A stretch of DNA of 64,000 nucleotides from Io17-Chloro-G2 sp965226825 (GTDB lineage: Bacteria; Chloroflexota; Dehalococcoidia; Lucifugimonadales; UBA3495): NCBI GenBank assembly GCA_965226825.1, contig CBDDED010000003.1:620001-684000 (forward strand). The letters are read 5' to 3'. This document shows, piece after piece, positions 27,017 to 35,505 of the stretch. The position numbers and the translations under genes are program-made. The notes beneath the pieces were generated by a model. It made no database searches, was not told where the DNA came from, and saw only the letters and a list, made by a program, of their open reading frames with translations. How positions within the stretch are numbered: position 1 is the first letter of the stretch; each line of letters starts with the position of its first letter.

Positions 27017-27805
27017 CTAGTCGGAAATGTCTGAAACATCGCAGGCCGATGGCCCAGTTGACGACCCGGTCGACGCCCCGGCCGACGACATGGCTAGCAG
27101 CCGAGCCGACAACCGGCGTTCCTGGGCGAGGCCGTCGGCCAGCGTGGAATCCAGGCCCAGTCCAATGGCAGCTTTTGCGTAATTCTGCGGCTTCCAGCTG
27201 CCGTTCGCCAGTTGCTGACCCAACTGCATGGCGGTTTCGGGCAGGTCCTCCGCTCCGACTACCCGGGTTACCAGTCCCAAGGCAAGGGCTTCTTCGGCGT
27301 CGATGCGACGACCGGTCAACAACAGGTCCAACGCCCGACCAGGCCCGATGTTGCGCGGCACGGTTTGAGTGCCTCCGGCCGCGGGAACCATTCCCAGGCG
27401 GACCTCCGGCATGGCGAACACAGTTCCCCTTGCGGCCAGACGGAGGTCGCAAAACAGGGCGATTTCCAAGCCGGAACCAATGCAATAGCCATGCACGGCG
27501 CAGACTACCGGCTGGCTTAGACGCCAAAGCTGTCCCCAGACGTCTCGCTGCCAGCGCACGTTACGGGCGATAGGCAGTGAGGGAGCGCTGCCGAATTCGG
27601 TCAGGTCAGCCCCGGCACAAAATGCGCGCCCCTGGCCGGTAATCAACAAAGCGCCTACGTCAGGGTCGTCTGCCACTGCCGCGAGAGCCTCCGAAAAGTC
27701 GTCCCGCATCTGAACATTATAGGCGTTGAGCGCTTGGGGCCGGTTGAGGCTGATGTGAGCCAGGTGGCCCTGCTTCTCAAAGATGAGGGTTTCGAATGGG
27801 GGCAT
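27017..27805 (-). CDS. Enoyl-CoA hydratase/isomerase family protein 1
   Basis: The 262-residue protein is a crotonase. The oxyanion-hole segments are ITGQGRAFCAGADLTEF and VHGYCIGSGLEIALFCDL, and both catalytic glutamates of hydratases appear to be present (GLEIAL and PEVRLGMVPAAGGTQ). It probably hydrates 2-enoyl-CoA. The C-terminus is rich in Ser, Thr and Gly. The acyl-CoA ligase follows 9 bases downstream. Confidence 0.9.
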   Translation of the reverse strand: MPPFETLIFEKQGHLAHISLNRPQALNAYNVQMRDDFSEALAAVADDPDVGALLITGQGRAFCAGADLTEFGSAPSLPIARNVRWQRDVWGQLWRLSQPVVCAVHGYCIGSGLEIALFCDLRLAARGTVFAMPEVRLGMVPAAGGTQTVPRNIGPGRALDLLLTGRRIDAEEALALGLVTRVVGAEDLPETAMQLGQQLANGSWKPQNYAKAAIGLGLDSTLADGLAQERRLSARLLAMSSAGASTGSSTGPSACDVSDISD

Positions 27806-27862
27806 GGCAAAGATTCCAACAGAGGCTCGGATGCTTGGCCGCCGGACGCTTGGCTGATCGTT

Positions 27863-28405
27863 TTAGCCGATAGGGGTGGCCAAGCGGTACAGGTCTTCCA
27901 TTTCCAGTTCCGTAAACCGCAGGCCGATGTTTTCCAGGTTGTGGGCGTCGCTCACTTCAAACGTCAAGAGTCCGTTGGCATCGGCAATGTCCTGGACTTG
28001 TGGTTTCCTGATATGCCAATTGTGGATGTAGTTGTCAATCTCAATGCCGTGGACGCCGTCTTCGATCAAGATGTTGGGAGAATAGTAACCGGGGTGGCAA
28101 TAGGTCCGAAACACGCCGCCGTTGGGCAGGAACAACTCAGCTATCTGGTATTCATCGAAAGGGCTTTGAGGAGGCCGCACCTCGATCTCCCATCCCGGAA
28201 TAATGATTACTTCACCGGGAAAGTGCTGCTCTACCAGGTCACGGAACTCGAACGACCAATCCTTGTTGTGGTGGTCGGTGATGGCGATTCCATCGATGCC
28301 CTGCGCCTTAATTTGCGCGACTACCTTTTCGGCGATTTCCAATGATGGCCGCTGGAAGTTAAACGCTTCCCAAACGTGAGTGTGGAGGTCTAACTTAACT
28401 GTCAA
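27863..28405 (-). CDS. PHP-domain metal-dependent phosphoesterase-like protein
   Basis: The 180-residue protein is a compact PHP domain. The metal-binding motifs appear in order: KLDLHTHVWE (H-x-H), GIAITDHHN, IIPGWEIEV, TYCHPGYY and VSDAHNLENIG. PHP proteins act as phosphoesterases (histidinol phosphatase, polymerase PHP or trinucleotide phosphatase types). The start is TTG 28405 with AAGGTGG upstream. It lies between two crotonase genes on the same strand; the substrate is unknown. Confidence 0.85.
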   Translation of the reverse strand: MTVKLDLHTHVWEAFNFQRPSLEIAEKVVAQIKAQGIDGIAITDHHNKDWSFEFRDLVEQHFPGEVIIIPGWEIEVRPPQSPFDEYQIAELFLPNGGVFRTYCHPGYYSPNILIEDGVHGIEIDNYIHNWHIRKPQVQDIADANGLLTFEVSDAHNLENIGLRFTELEMEDLYRLATPIG

Positions 28406-28486
28406 TTGACCACCTTCGTGTACTGGATTGGAGGGCTACCAGCGGAGTGAGGACGCTACTGACGCATTGCAGGTTGGCCCGGCCCG

Positions 28487-28572
28487 CCTATTGTCCCGTG
28501 AACCGGGGACTACGCCGTTCAATGCCGTCCCCCTATTGTCCCGTGAACCGAGGACTACGCTTTTCAATGAAG
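28487..28572. repeat. 45-bp tandem duplication at the 3' end of the crotonase gene
   Basis: The segment containing TATTGTCCCGTGAACCG occurs twice with a 45-base offset (about 28487-28526 and 28532-28571), differing at a few positions. The second copy contains the stop codon and the last codons of crotonase 2. The first copy lies just past the stop. The unit is a whole number of codons. Confidence 0.8.
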
Positions 28573-29333
28573 GAGCGAATTCCCTCGGCGCGGTCCGTCG
28601 TGCTTTGCAGTATAACGTTTAAGTCGGCCTCCAAGCCAAGGCCCTGGGACAGGGTTAAATCCAATCCCTTGACTATGGCTTCTTTAACGTAGCGGGCTGC
28701 AACCGGCCCCGCCTCCGCCATTTGCTGGACAATTTGGTCGACAGCCGGCGCCAAGTGTTCCCTCGGTTCAACCCGGTTTACGAGTCCAATCGCCAGGGCC
28801 TGTGATGCATCGATGGTACGGCCGGTCAGGATCATGTCCCGGGCCCAGGACGGCCCCACCAGCCGCGGCAGGCGTTGGGTGCCGCCGTCCCATGGTATTT
28901 CCCCCTTGGGCACGCCGGCGAGGCCAAGACGGGCGTCCTGGGTGCAGATCCGGATGTCTCCGGCCAGGGCCAACTCCAAGCCGTGGTCGAAGGCGTCCCC
29001 GTTTATCACCACAAGTACTGGCATCGGCAGAGCCGCCACTGCCGATGCCGCCTGGCATTGGTTGATGCTGCCTTCCATGGCGCCAATGGAATCAACGGCA
29101 TCCGGTCCGGTCCACGGAGATTCACGGCCTACCGAAAAACTCTCACCTGCGCCGGTGAGGACGACCAACGAAGCGGAATCGTCCTCGCTGATCTCCTGGC
29201 ACACCAGGCGTATTTCTTCGGCCATAGACCGGTTGATACGGTTCTGCTCTTGTGGCCTACGCAGGGTTACCCGGACCACAGGTGGTAAGCGCTCGACCAG
29301 TAAAAGTTCGAGTGTAATCGTCGCTCCCGGCAA
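28533..29333 (-). CDS. Enoyl-CoA hydratase/isomerase family protein 2
   Basis: This 266-residue crotonase-fold protein has VVLTGAGESFSVGRES and the second loop INGDAFDHGLELALAGDI, with one glutamate (GLELAL). The position of the second hydratase glutamate (PE-x4-G-x2-P in family protein 1) reads AGVPKGEIP here, so the residue is absent. It may be an isomerase, hydrolase or lyase rather than a hydratase. The start is TTG 29333 with GGAAGGGG upstream. Its 3' end carries a tandem duplication. Confidence 0.87.
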   Translation of the reverse strand: MPGATITLELLLVERLPPVVRVTLRRPQEQNRINRSMAEEIRLVCQEISEDDSASLVVLTGAGESFSVGRESPWTGPDAVDSIGAMEGSINQCQAASAVAALPMPVLVVINGDAFDHGLELALAGDIRICTQDARLGLAGVPKGEIPWDGGTQRLPRLVGPSWARDMILTGRTIDASQALAIGLVNRVEPREHLAPAVDQIVQQMAEAGPVAARYVKEAIVKGLDLTLSQGLGLEADLNVILQSTTDRAEGIRSFIEKRSPRFTGQ

Positions 29334-29405
29334 CCCCTTCCGAAATGGTTGAAGGCCGCCGACATCATGTATTTATGGGGGAATGGTATGGCTGTAACCG
29401 TACTC

Positions 29406-29434
29406 TTGACAAGGGGTTAGGCCTTTAATACCAT
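29406..29434 (+). promoter_or_regulatory. Probable sigma-70-type promoter of groES-groEL
   Basis: A perfect TTGACA (29406-29411) is followed after 17 bases by TACCAT (29429-29434). This gives a leader of about 95 bases before groES. No CIRCE element (TTAGCACTC-N9-GAGTGCTAA) is present between here and groES, so HrcA control is not supported. Confidence 0.45.
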
Positions 29435-29530
29435 TGGTTCAGGCCCCTTCAGAGCTAGCGATAGCCGCGGCCTAAAAAAGCCGCGCCAAAGCTGAAATCG
29501 GGATCAAGAGACTGAGGATACTAGGAGGAA

Positions 29531-29824
29531 ATGGTGGTGAACTTCGTCCCGTTGGGTGAGCGAGTAATCGTACAACCCATAGAATTCGAGCAGCAAACCA
29601 AAGGCGGAATCTTCCTGCCGGATACCGCTAAGGAAAAGCCCCAAGAGGGTAAGGTAGTAGCGGTGGGACCGGGAAGAGTCGGGGATGACGGCGGCAGGAT
29701 ACCCATGGAGTTAGCTTCGGGCGACCGGGTCATTTACTCCAAATTCGCCGGAACCGAGTACAAAGACGGTGACGATGAATACCTGATCCTGCGCGAAAGC
29801 GACATTCTGGCAAAAATTTCCTAG
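29531..29824 (+). CDS. groES: Co-chaperonin GroES
   Basis: The 97-residue protein is the normal length and has the family pattern PLGERVIVQPIEFEQQTKGG, the mobile loop GGIFLPDTAKEKPQEG and the C-terminal DEYLILRESDILA. It caps the GroEL ring during ATP-driven folding. AGGAGG precedes the start. groEL follows 76 bases downstream. Confidence 0.97.
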   Translation: MVVNFVPLGERVIVQPIEFEQQTKGGIFLPDTAKEKPQEGKVVAVGPGRVGDDGGRIPMELASGDRVIYSKFAGTEYKDGDDEYLILRESDILAKIS

Positions 29825-29900
29825 ACGCCGGAGCGGATCACGCTTCTGCAATAACCAAATCGCAACATGAAACAAAGAGAGTATTACCAGGAGGTGCGGG

Positions 29901-31529
29901 ATGCCCGCCAAGAAACTCACCTACGCTGAAGATGCGCGGAGGTCACTGCGGACCGGCATTGACACGCTTGCACAGTCCGTGAAAGTGACCCTAGGACCCA
30001 AGGGCCGCAACGTTGTTTTGGACAAGTCCTTCGGGCCGCCCCAGGTATGCAGCGACGGCGTCACCATCGCCAAGGAAATCGAGTTGCCCGACAACTTTGA
30101 GAACATGGGAGCTCAACTCCTGAAAGAGGCCGCTACCAAGACCAATGACGCCGCCGGCGACGGCACGACCACGTCGGTGGTGCTGGCCCAGGCCATTATC
30201 AACGATGGGTTCAAGAACGTAACCGCCGGCAGCGACCCGATGGCTATCAAGCGCGGGATTGAAAAGGCCGTGACCGCCGTGGTTTCCGAAGTGCTGGCGA
30301 TGGCTCAACCCGTGGAAACCCGTGAGCGGATAGCCCAGGTGGCCAGCCTGTCCGCCCATGAAGAAGCGATCGGCCAGACCATCGCCGACGCCATGGAAAA
30401 AGTGGGCAAGGACGGGGTCATCACTGTGGAAGAATCTCGCGGCTTGGCCGATGAGATCGAATACGTAGAGGGCATGCTCATCGACCGCGGCTACATCAGC
30501 CCCTACTTCATCACCAACGCGGACCGGATGGAATCAGCGATTGAAGACGCCACCATTGTCATCACCGATAAGAAAATATCGGCGGTTTCGGATATGCTCC
30601 CGGCGTTGGAAAAACTCCTCCAGATAGGCAAGAAGAACGTGGTCATTGTCGCTGAAGACGTGGACGGCGAAGCGCTGGCCACCCTGGTGGTCAACAAGCT
30701 TCGGGGCACGCTGAACGTTCTGGCGGTCAAAGCGCCAGGCTTCGGCGACCGGCGCAAGGCCATGTTGGAAGACATCGCCATACTCACCGGCGGCACCGTA
30801 ATCAGCGAAGAAACCGGCCGCAAACTGGACGCTGCCACGGTGGAAGATTTCGGAACGGCGCGGCGGGTGTCAGCCAACAAGGACGAAACAACCTTCGTGG
30901 AAGGTCGAGGTTTGGAGGATAGCATCCAGGCGCGCATCAACCAGATCAAGACCCAAATCGAAGAGACTACCTCCGAGTTCGACCGGGAAAAACTCCAGGA
31001 GCGAATGGCCAAACTTTCCGGTGGTGTTGCGGTAATCAAGGTCGGCGCAGCTACCGAGATTGAGCTCAAAGAGCGCAAGGCCCGGGTCGAAGACGCCCTT
31101 TCCGCCACCAGGTCCGCGGTGGAAGAGGGAATCGTACCCGGAGGCGGAGTCGCTCTAGTTCGTGCGCAGCGAGCCCTGGACAATCTATCAGGCACGGTCG
31201 GTGACGAATCCGTGGGAGCGGCGATTATACGCCGAGCCCTGGAGCAGCCGCTGCGACTGATTGTAGAAAACTCGGGCTTTGAAGGCTCGGTAGTGCTCAA
31301 CGACGTAAAGAGCCAGGCCGATGACTACGGATTCGATGCCGACGTCGGCGAGTACGGCCCCATGTTGGAGCGCGGCATTGTTGACCCGGCCAAGGTGACC
31401 CGGTCGGCCCTGCAAAACGCCGCCAGCGTGGCCGCCATGGTGCTAACGACCGAGTCCATGATCACCGAGATACCCCAGGACAAGGCCGCCATGCCGGCGA
31501 TGCCCCCAGGCGGAGGAATGGACTTCTAA
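29901..31529 (+). CDS. groEL: Chaperonin GroEL
   Basis: The 542-residue protein is full length, with TLGPKGRNVVLDKSFG, the ATP-binding DAAGDGTTTSVVLAQ segment, and the C-terminal Gly-Met tail PAMPPGGGMDF. It assembles a double heptameric ring with GroES. AGGAGG lies 6-8 bases before the ATG. A terminator-like hairpin follows. Confidence 0.98.
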   Translation: MPAKKLTYAEDARRSLRTGIDTLAQSVKVTLGPKGRNVVLDKSFGPPQVCSDGVTIAKEIELPDNFENMGAQLLKEAATKTNDAAGDGTTTSVVLAQAIINDGFKNVTAGSDPMAIKRGIEKAVTAVVSEVLAMAQPVETRERIAQVASLSAHEEAIGQTIADAMEKVGKDGVITVEESRGLADEIEYVEGMLIDRGYISPYFITNADRMESAIEDATIVITDKKISAVSDMLPALEKLLQIGKKNVVIVAEDVDGEALATLVVNKLRGTLNVLAVKAPGFGDRRKAMLEDIAILTGGTVISEETGRKLDAATVEDFGTARRVSANKDETTFVEGRGLEDSIQARINQIKTQIEETTSEFDREKLQERMAKLSGGVAVIKVGAATEIELKERKARVEDALSATRSAVEEGIVPGGGVALVRAQRALDNLSGTVGDESVGAAIIRRALEQPLRLIVENSGFEGSVVLNDVKSQADDYGFDADVGEYGPMLERGIVDPAKVTRSALQNAASVAAMVLTTESMITEIPQDKAAMPAMPPGGGMDF

Positions 31530-31562
31530 CCAGGAGCCCTTCGGTCAACCTTCGAACTTTGT

Positions 31563-31616
31563 GGCCGCCCCACTCTTCTCCGGCGTAGGCGTCAAGAAAC
31601 GGGGCGGCCCTTTTTT
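31563..31616 (+). terminator. Probable terminator after groEL
   Basis: GGCCGCCCC (31563-31571) pairs perfectly with GGGGCGGCC (31601-31609), with a long 29-base loop, then C and six T. The next gene starts only 4 bases later. Its promoter must therefore lie inside the hairpin region, or it depends on read-through. Confidence 0.7.
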
Positions 31617-31619
31617 GCG

Positions 31620-32357
31620 ATGATGTCCCAAGGTTCTGACACAACAAGAAATCAAAGCGTGAACGGAAAGGTATATCCGTCGGCGGAAGCTGCCCTTCAT
31701 GATTTAAGAGATGGGGCCGTCATTCTTGTGGGAGGGTTTGCCGGTTCGGGTGTGCCTGAAACGCTGCTTAAAGCGGTGCTGTCTCTTGGCATTGGAAACC
31801 TGACCTTGATCTGCCAGGGCGCGGCGCCCGCCCCGTCCGGCAGCCCGGATGCCCTGGGAGTTGACCGGCTTATTGCCGCAGGATTGGTCCGAAGGTTAGT
31901 TGCCCCGCTGCCATTCCTCCCGGCCGAGGGTCTGAATGGAGAAGCGACGGCGGCGGAGTCAAGCTGGAAGTCTGGACAATTAGAGATTGAAGTGGCGCCC
32001 CAGGGGATATTGGCGGAGCGGCTTAGGGCCGGCGGCGCTGGCCTTGGCGGTGTGTTTCTCCCATCTGCCGACGGGGTTGCCCCCAAGGATGGCGGCGAAA
32101 CGAGGACCATTTCCGGCGGGACTTATGTATTCCATCCGCCCTTGAGGGCGGACTTTGCTATGGTGAAGGCGGCCGCGGCGGACACTGTGGGCAATTTAGT
32201 CTATCGGGGCTCCCAGCGGAACTGGAATCCAGTGATGGCGATGGCCGGCCAGGTTACCATCGTAGAATCGGACCAGATACTGGAAATAGGGGGCCTGGAC
32301 CCCGAAATGGTGATCACGCCTGGAATTTTCGTGAACCGTGTGGTCCCGTCGCTCTGA
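31620..32357 (+). CDS. 3-oxoacid CoA-transferase, A subunit (stand-alone)
   Basis: The 245-residue protein matches the alpha subunit of class I CoA-transferases: AVILVGGFAGSGVPETLL, LEIEVAPQGILAERLRAGGA, FHPPLRADFAMVKAAAADT, GNLVYRGSQRNWNPVMA and PGIFVNRVV at the end. It would bind the CoA pantetheine side and pair with a B subunit. The start at 31620 falls right after the groEL terminator and has no ribosome-binding site; GTG 31659 is an alternative. The A half of the next gene is a close paralogue. Confidence 0.85.
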   Translation: MMSQGSDTTRNQSVNGKVYPSAEAALHDLRDGAVILVGGFAGSGVPETLLKAVLSLGIGNLTLICQGAAPAPSGSPDALGVDRLIAAGLVRRLVAPLPFLPAEGLNGEATAAESSWKSGQLEIEVAPQGILAERLRAGGAGLGGVFLPSADGVAPKDGGETRTISGGTYVFHPPLRADFAMVKAAAADTVGNLVYRGSQRNWNPVMAMAGQVTIVESDQILEIGGLDPEMVITPGIFVNRVVPSL

Positions 32358-32393
32358 TCACTGAACATAATCCCTGACGTTCGAGGCCAGGTT

Positions 32394-33812
32394 TTGCCCG
32401 AGAGAATTGACGTTCAAGCTCAAGCCCGGCGCGTCGCCCGCGAATTTGCCGCCGGCAACGTGGTAGCTCTTGGACCGGGGATTCCCGGCCTGGTCCCGAT
32501 GGTGGTCCCGTCCGATGCGCCGTTGCAGTTCCTGGCCGACAGCGGGGCGTTGGGTTATGGGTGTGAGGACGCTGACCTGGCCACTGTCCCGGACCAACTC
32601 GTAGTCGATTCCAGCGGCCGTGCAGCATTCTTAGGGATCGGCGGAACGTTTCTCAGCACGGTGGACTTGGCTGCAATGGTACGGGCCGGACAGGTGGCCG
32701 TCGCAGTGCTTCAGCCGGCCTACGTGACCTCCGCCGGGGACTTCATCCATTGGACCACTCATGCTACCCCGGGCCTATCTGCGGTGGGATCAGCCGTCGA
32801 CCTGGCGTCCGCCGCCGGTCTAGTGGTTGCGATGATGCCACACGTCGGTCCGGACGGCGCGCCGACCATAGTCGATACCGCCCCCTTTCATCCAGATGTC
32901 GCCCGCTGCGTGGATTTGATCGTCACCGATGCCGCTGTCATCCGTGTAGGGACGAGTGGATTAGTCCTCGAAGAGCTGGCTCCGGGATGGAATGCCGACG
33001 ACGTGTTAGCGATCACCGGCGCTCCCTTGTCCCTTGCTCCGAACTTGAAAGAGATGGACCTGGACCCGCCATCTTGGCTCCCGGTGTCAAAGGTTTATTC
33101 CAACGGATTGGACGCAGTGCAAGACATCCCGGATGGGTCGGTGGTCAACATCGACGGGTTCGCTGGGCCCGGCGGAATGCCTCACTATTTGATGGTGGCA
33201 TTGCGGGACCATGGCGCCAGGGATTTGACCATAATCAGCAATACCGCCGGTTTGGCTCAAGTGGTCAACTTTGGCACGCCGCCGGGCAAGCGGGCTATCG
33301 ATCACAGCATCCTGGTTGACAACCATCAGGTCAAAAAAGCCATCGCTTCTTACCCGGTGTCCCCGTCGGCGTCCCGTCCAACCTCGTTCGAACTGGCCTA
33401 CCAGGGAGGACAGGTTGAATTGGAGGTGGTCCCCCAAGGCACGCTGGCCGAGAGGATTCGCGCCGGGGGAGCGGGGGTTGCGGCATTCTACACCCCCACC
33501 GCCGCCGGGACATTGCTGGCGGAAGGCAAAGAGATCAAAGTGATCGACGGAAAAGAGTACGTGCTAGAGGAAGCGCTTCGGGCTGATTATTGCCTGATTC
33601 GAGGCCATAAGGCCGACACACTGGGCAACGTGGTATACCACGGCACGTCCCGGAACTTTAACCCCATAATGGCGACGTCGGCCGGAGTCACCGTGGTGGA
33701 AGTGGACGAGATTGTGCAGCCCGGTGAACTGGACCCGGAAGCGATAGTTACTCCCGGCGTGTACATCGACCGGATAGTGGTGCGGCCTCCGGATTTTTCG
33801 CCCTACTTTTGA
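32394..33812 (+). CDS. Fused 3-oxoacid CoA-transferase, B-like half followed by A half
   Basis: The 472-residue protein joins two CoA-transferase domains. Residues 1-220 align with the B subunit encoded downstream (VVALGPGIPGLVPMVV, IVTDAAVIRVGTSGLVLEEL, APGWNADDVLAITGAPLSL). At the catalytic glutamate, however, the motif reads FLADSGALGYG: D49 replaces the Glu of HSESG. Residues about 235-465 form a normal A domain (NIDGFAGPGGMPHYL, VVPQGTLAERIRAGGAG, GNVVYHGTSRNFNPIMA). Most known fused transferases run A then B, so the B-then-A order is also unusual. The start is TTG 32394. It lies 36 bases after the stand-alone A gene and about 130 bases before the intact B gene. Confidence 0.82.
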   Translation: MPERIDVQAQARRVAREFAAGNVVALGPGIPGLVPMVVPSDAPLQFLADSGALGYGCEDADLATVPDQLVVDSSGRAAFLGIGGTFLSTVDLAAMVRAGQVAVAVLQPAYVTSAGDFIHWTTHATPGLSAVGSAVDLASAAGLVVAMMPHVGPDGAPTIVDTAPFHPDVARCVDLIVTDAAVIRVGTSGLVLEELAPGWNADDVLAITGAPLSLAPNLKEMDLDPPSWLPVSKVYSNGLDAVQDIPDGSVVNIDGFAGPGGMPHYLMVALRDHGARDLTIISNTAGLAQVVNFGTPPGKRAIDHSILVDNHQVKKAIASYPVSPSASRPTSFELAYQGGQVELEVVPQGTLAERIRAGGAGVAAFYTPTAAGTLLAEGKEIKVIDGKEYVLEEALRADYCLIRGHKADTLGNVVYHGTSRNFNPIMATSAGVTVVEVDEIVQPGELDPEAIVTPGVYIDRIVVRPPDFSPYF

Positions 33813-33945
33813 CCGATCCGGTCAGGCCGGTCCGGCGTCCCTGAACCCAGCCGGCATGGGTGTCATTCCCACTGGAGTTGGACCGTATCTCGGGACACCA
33901 ACGACTCCTTCCAAGAAACAACTTGCAATGGATCATGGAGGATCC

Positions 33946-34611
33946 GTGGACAAACCGCGTTTGGACCGAGAGGTAATTGCTATGCGGGTGGCCAAGGAGC
34001 TTCCCGATGGCGCGTACGTGAACCTGGGCATCGGGATACCGACCTTGGTATCGAGCTTCGTGCCGGAAGGAAACGTGGTGTTCTACCATAGCGAGAGCGG
34101 GGTGCTCAATTGCGGCCCCCTGGCGGAAGAGGGAGAGGAGGACATCGATTTAATCAACGCCGGCGGGCAGTTCCTGGAACCGGTCCCAGGCATGGCCTTC
34201 TTCAATTCCGCGGAGGCATTTGCCATGATCCGCGGCGGCCACGTGGACGTGACGGTTTTGGGCTCCCACCAGGTTTCCTCCAAGGGTGATTTGGCCAACT
34301 GGATGCTGCCCCAGCGGGGGGTTGGCAACGTCGGCGGCGCCATGGACTTGGCAGCCGGGGCCAGGCAGGTGATTGTGGCGATGGAGCACACAGACCGGCA
34401 GAACAGTCCCAAAATTGTGGATGAGTGCACCTTTCCGGTCACCGGCAAGGGCTGCGTGAGCATGATTATTACCGACCTGGCGGTGATCCGCTGCACCGGC
34501 CAGGGATTGGAACTCTTGGAGGTGGCTCCAGGTTGGACTGCGGAAGAGGTCCAAGAGCTCACTGGAGCCCCCATGACGCTGTCCCCCGACTTGGCGGAGT
34601 ACCAGCTGTAG
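33946..34611 (+). CDS. 3-oxoacid CoA-transferase, B subunit
   Basis: This is a class I B (beta) subunit. It has REVIAMRVAKELPDGAYVNL and GIGIPTLVSSF, and the catalytic Glu in HSESGVLNCG (E50 from the chosen start). CTFPVTGKGCVSMIITDLAV and VAPGWTAEEVQELTGAPM follow. The Glu forms the covalent CoA thioester. I chose GTG 33946 because GGAGG lies 4 bases upstream and the protein then starts at the usual family position. ATG 33928 and a start at 33856 are alternatives. It is likely the active B partner for one of the upstream A domains. Confidence 0.85.
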   Translation: MDKPRLDREVIAMRVAKELPDGAYVNLGIGIPTLVSSFVPEGNVVFYHSESGVLNCGPLAEEGEEDIDLINAGGQFLEPVPGMAFFNSAEAFAMIRGGHVDVTVLGSHQVSSKGDLANWMLPQRGVGNVGGAMDLAAGARQVIVAMEHTDRQNSPKIVDECTFPVTGKGCVSMIITDLAVIRCTGQGLELLEVAPGWTAEEVQELTGAPMTLSPDLAEYQL

Positions 34612-34733
34612 CGTGGGCCATTTCTACCACCCAGCCGCCGGTGTCCCGTCAATGGGTTCAATCCACACGCTACTCCGGGAAACGACCAAAACACCGCCCT
34701 GCTCGTCGTCGGGTTCTTGAATAGGAGATTCTC

Positions 34734-35240
34734 ATGAGTTCTGACATTCTGGCCGTTGCCACCGGCGTGGCGCTCTTAGCGTTGATAATATCGGCATTAA
34801 TCCTTTGTTTGTCGGTGACTCGGGCCCTTTTCAGACTTTACCCTGATATCCGCCGCATTGTCGCCAATCTTGAATCGACTATCGCCTCTACAGCGGTAGC
34901 AACCGAGAATATCGCCGTGGCATCCGAAAAGGCGCCCGAAACCATGGCTTCAGCCGCAATAGCTGCCGACAACATCGCCGCGGCCGCTGGAAACGCTAGA
35001 GAAACGATGGCCTCTACTGCCAAGGCAACCGAGAACATCGCAGCCGCTTCGTCTTTGTTGGGGCCAGCCGGGGCCGTAGCGAGCGTCTTGAAAACGGGAA
35101 AAGATTTGCTGACGGATGAGCAAAAGCGGGATTTGGTGAACGGAATAAAAGCAAAGTTGCAGTCGATAGATGCCAGAGTCTCCGTTGATAGCATCACTGG
35201 AAAGATAGGAGAATTGTTGCGCCAACGACGCGGTAGATAG
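34734..35240 (+). CDS. Membrane-anchored Ala-rich repeat protein (DUF948-like)
   Basis: The 168-residue protein starts with one hydrophobic segment (about residues 5-32) ending in RLYPDIRR. A long Ala/Thr-rich helical part follows, with three near-identical 21-residue repeats of the form STAVATENIAVASEKAPETM. It ends in a charged tail (LLRQRRGR). The pattern recalls DUF948/methyl-accepting-like coiled-coil stalks. The function is unknown. A GGAG site precedes the ATG. It precedes the thiamine operon but is separated by the riboswitch and terminator. Confidence 0.7.
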   Translation: MSSDILAVATGVALLALIISALILCLSVTRALFRLYPDIRRIVANLESTIASTAVATENIAVASEKAPETMASAAIAADNIAAAAGNARETMASTAKATENIAAASSLLGPAGAVASVLKTGKDLLTDEQKRDLVNGIKAKLQSIDARVSVDSITGKIGELLRQRRGR

Positions 35241-35324
35241 CCGTCTTCACACAGGAGTCGGGCCTGCCGCGTTGACTAGTATTTGGGCACCGTGTTAAGA
35301 TTTTCGCACAAAAGCGACACCACA

Positions 35325-35430
35325 GACGCTTGCGGGAGCTTGGGTAAGCCAGGCTGAGAGGGTGGCCGACGATGCCGCCGACCGTCTGCACCTGATCCGG
35401 GTAATGCCGGTGTAGGAATGAGACGCTCGA
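35325..35430 (+). ncRNA. TPP riboswitch (THI element)
   Basis: The THI-box pattern is present: GGGAGCTTGGGTAAGCCAGG, then CTGAGAGGG (35354-35362), and at the 3' side CACCTGATCCGGGTAATGCC followed by GGTGTAGGAATG (about 35389-35420). The riboswitch lies directly before thiG and is followed by an intrinsic terminator. That arrangement fits TPP-induced transcription termination. Confidence 0.95.
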
Positions 35431-35445
35431 TTGCTCAACCCCAAC

Positions 35446-35480
35446 AACCGCCAGGGTCTTGCCTGGCGGTTTGCATTTTT
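35446..35480 (+). terminator. Riboswitch-controlled terminator before thiG
   Basis: AACCGCCAGG (35446-35455) pairs perfectly with CCTGGCGGTT (35462-35471) around a 6-base loop, followed by a T-rich tract ending at 35480. It lies 15 bases after the riboswitch core and 26 bases before the thiG ATG. This is the expected off-switch. Confidence 0.9.
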
Positions 35481-35505
35481 GGAGTAGGTTAGCGAGGAAT
35501 TGGCG

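Noticed and set aside
29334..29530. CIRCE or other HrcA operator before groES
   Set aside because: No TTAGCACTC-N9-GAGTGCTAA or close match exists; only a sigma-70-type promoter is visible.
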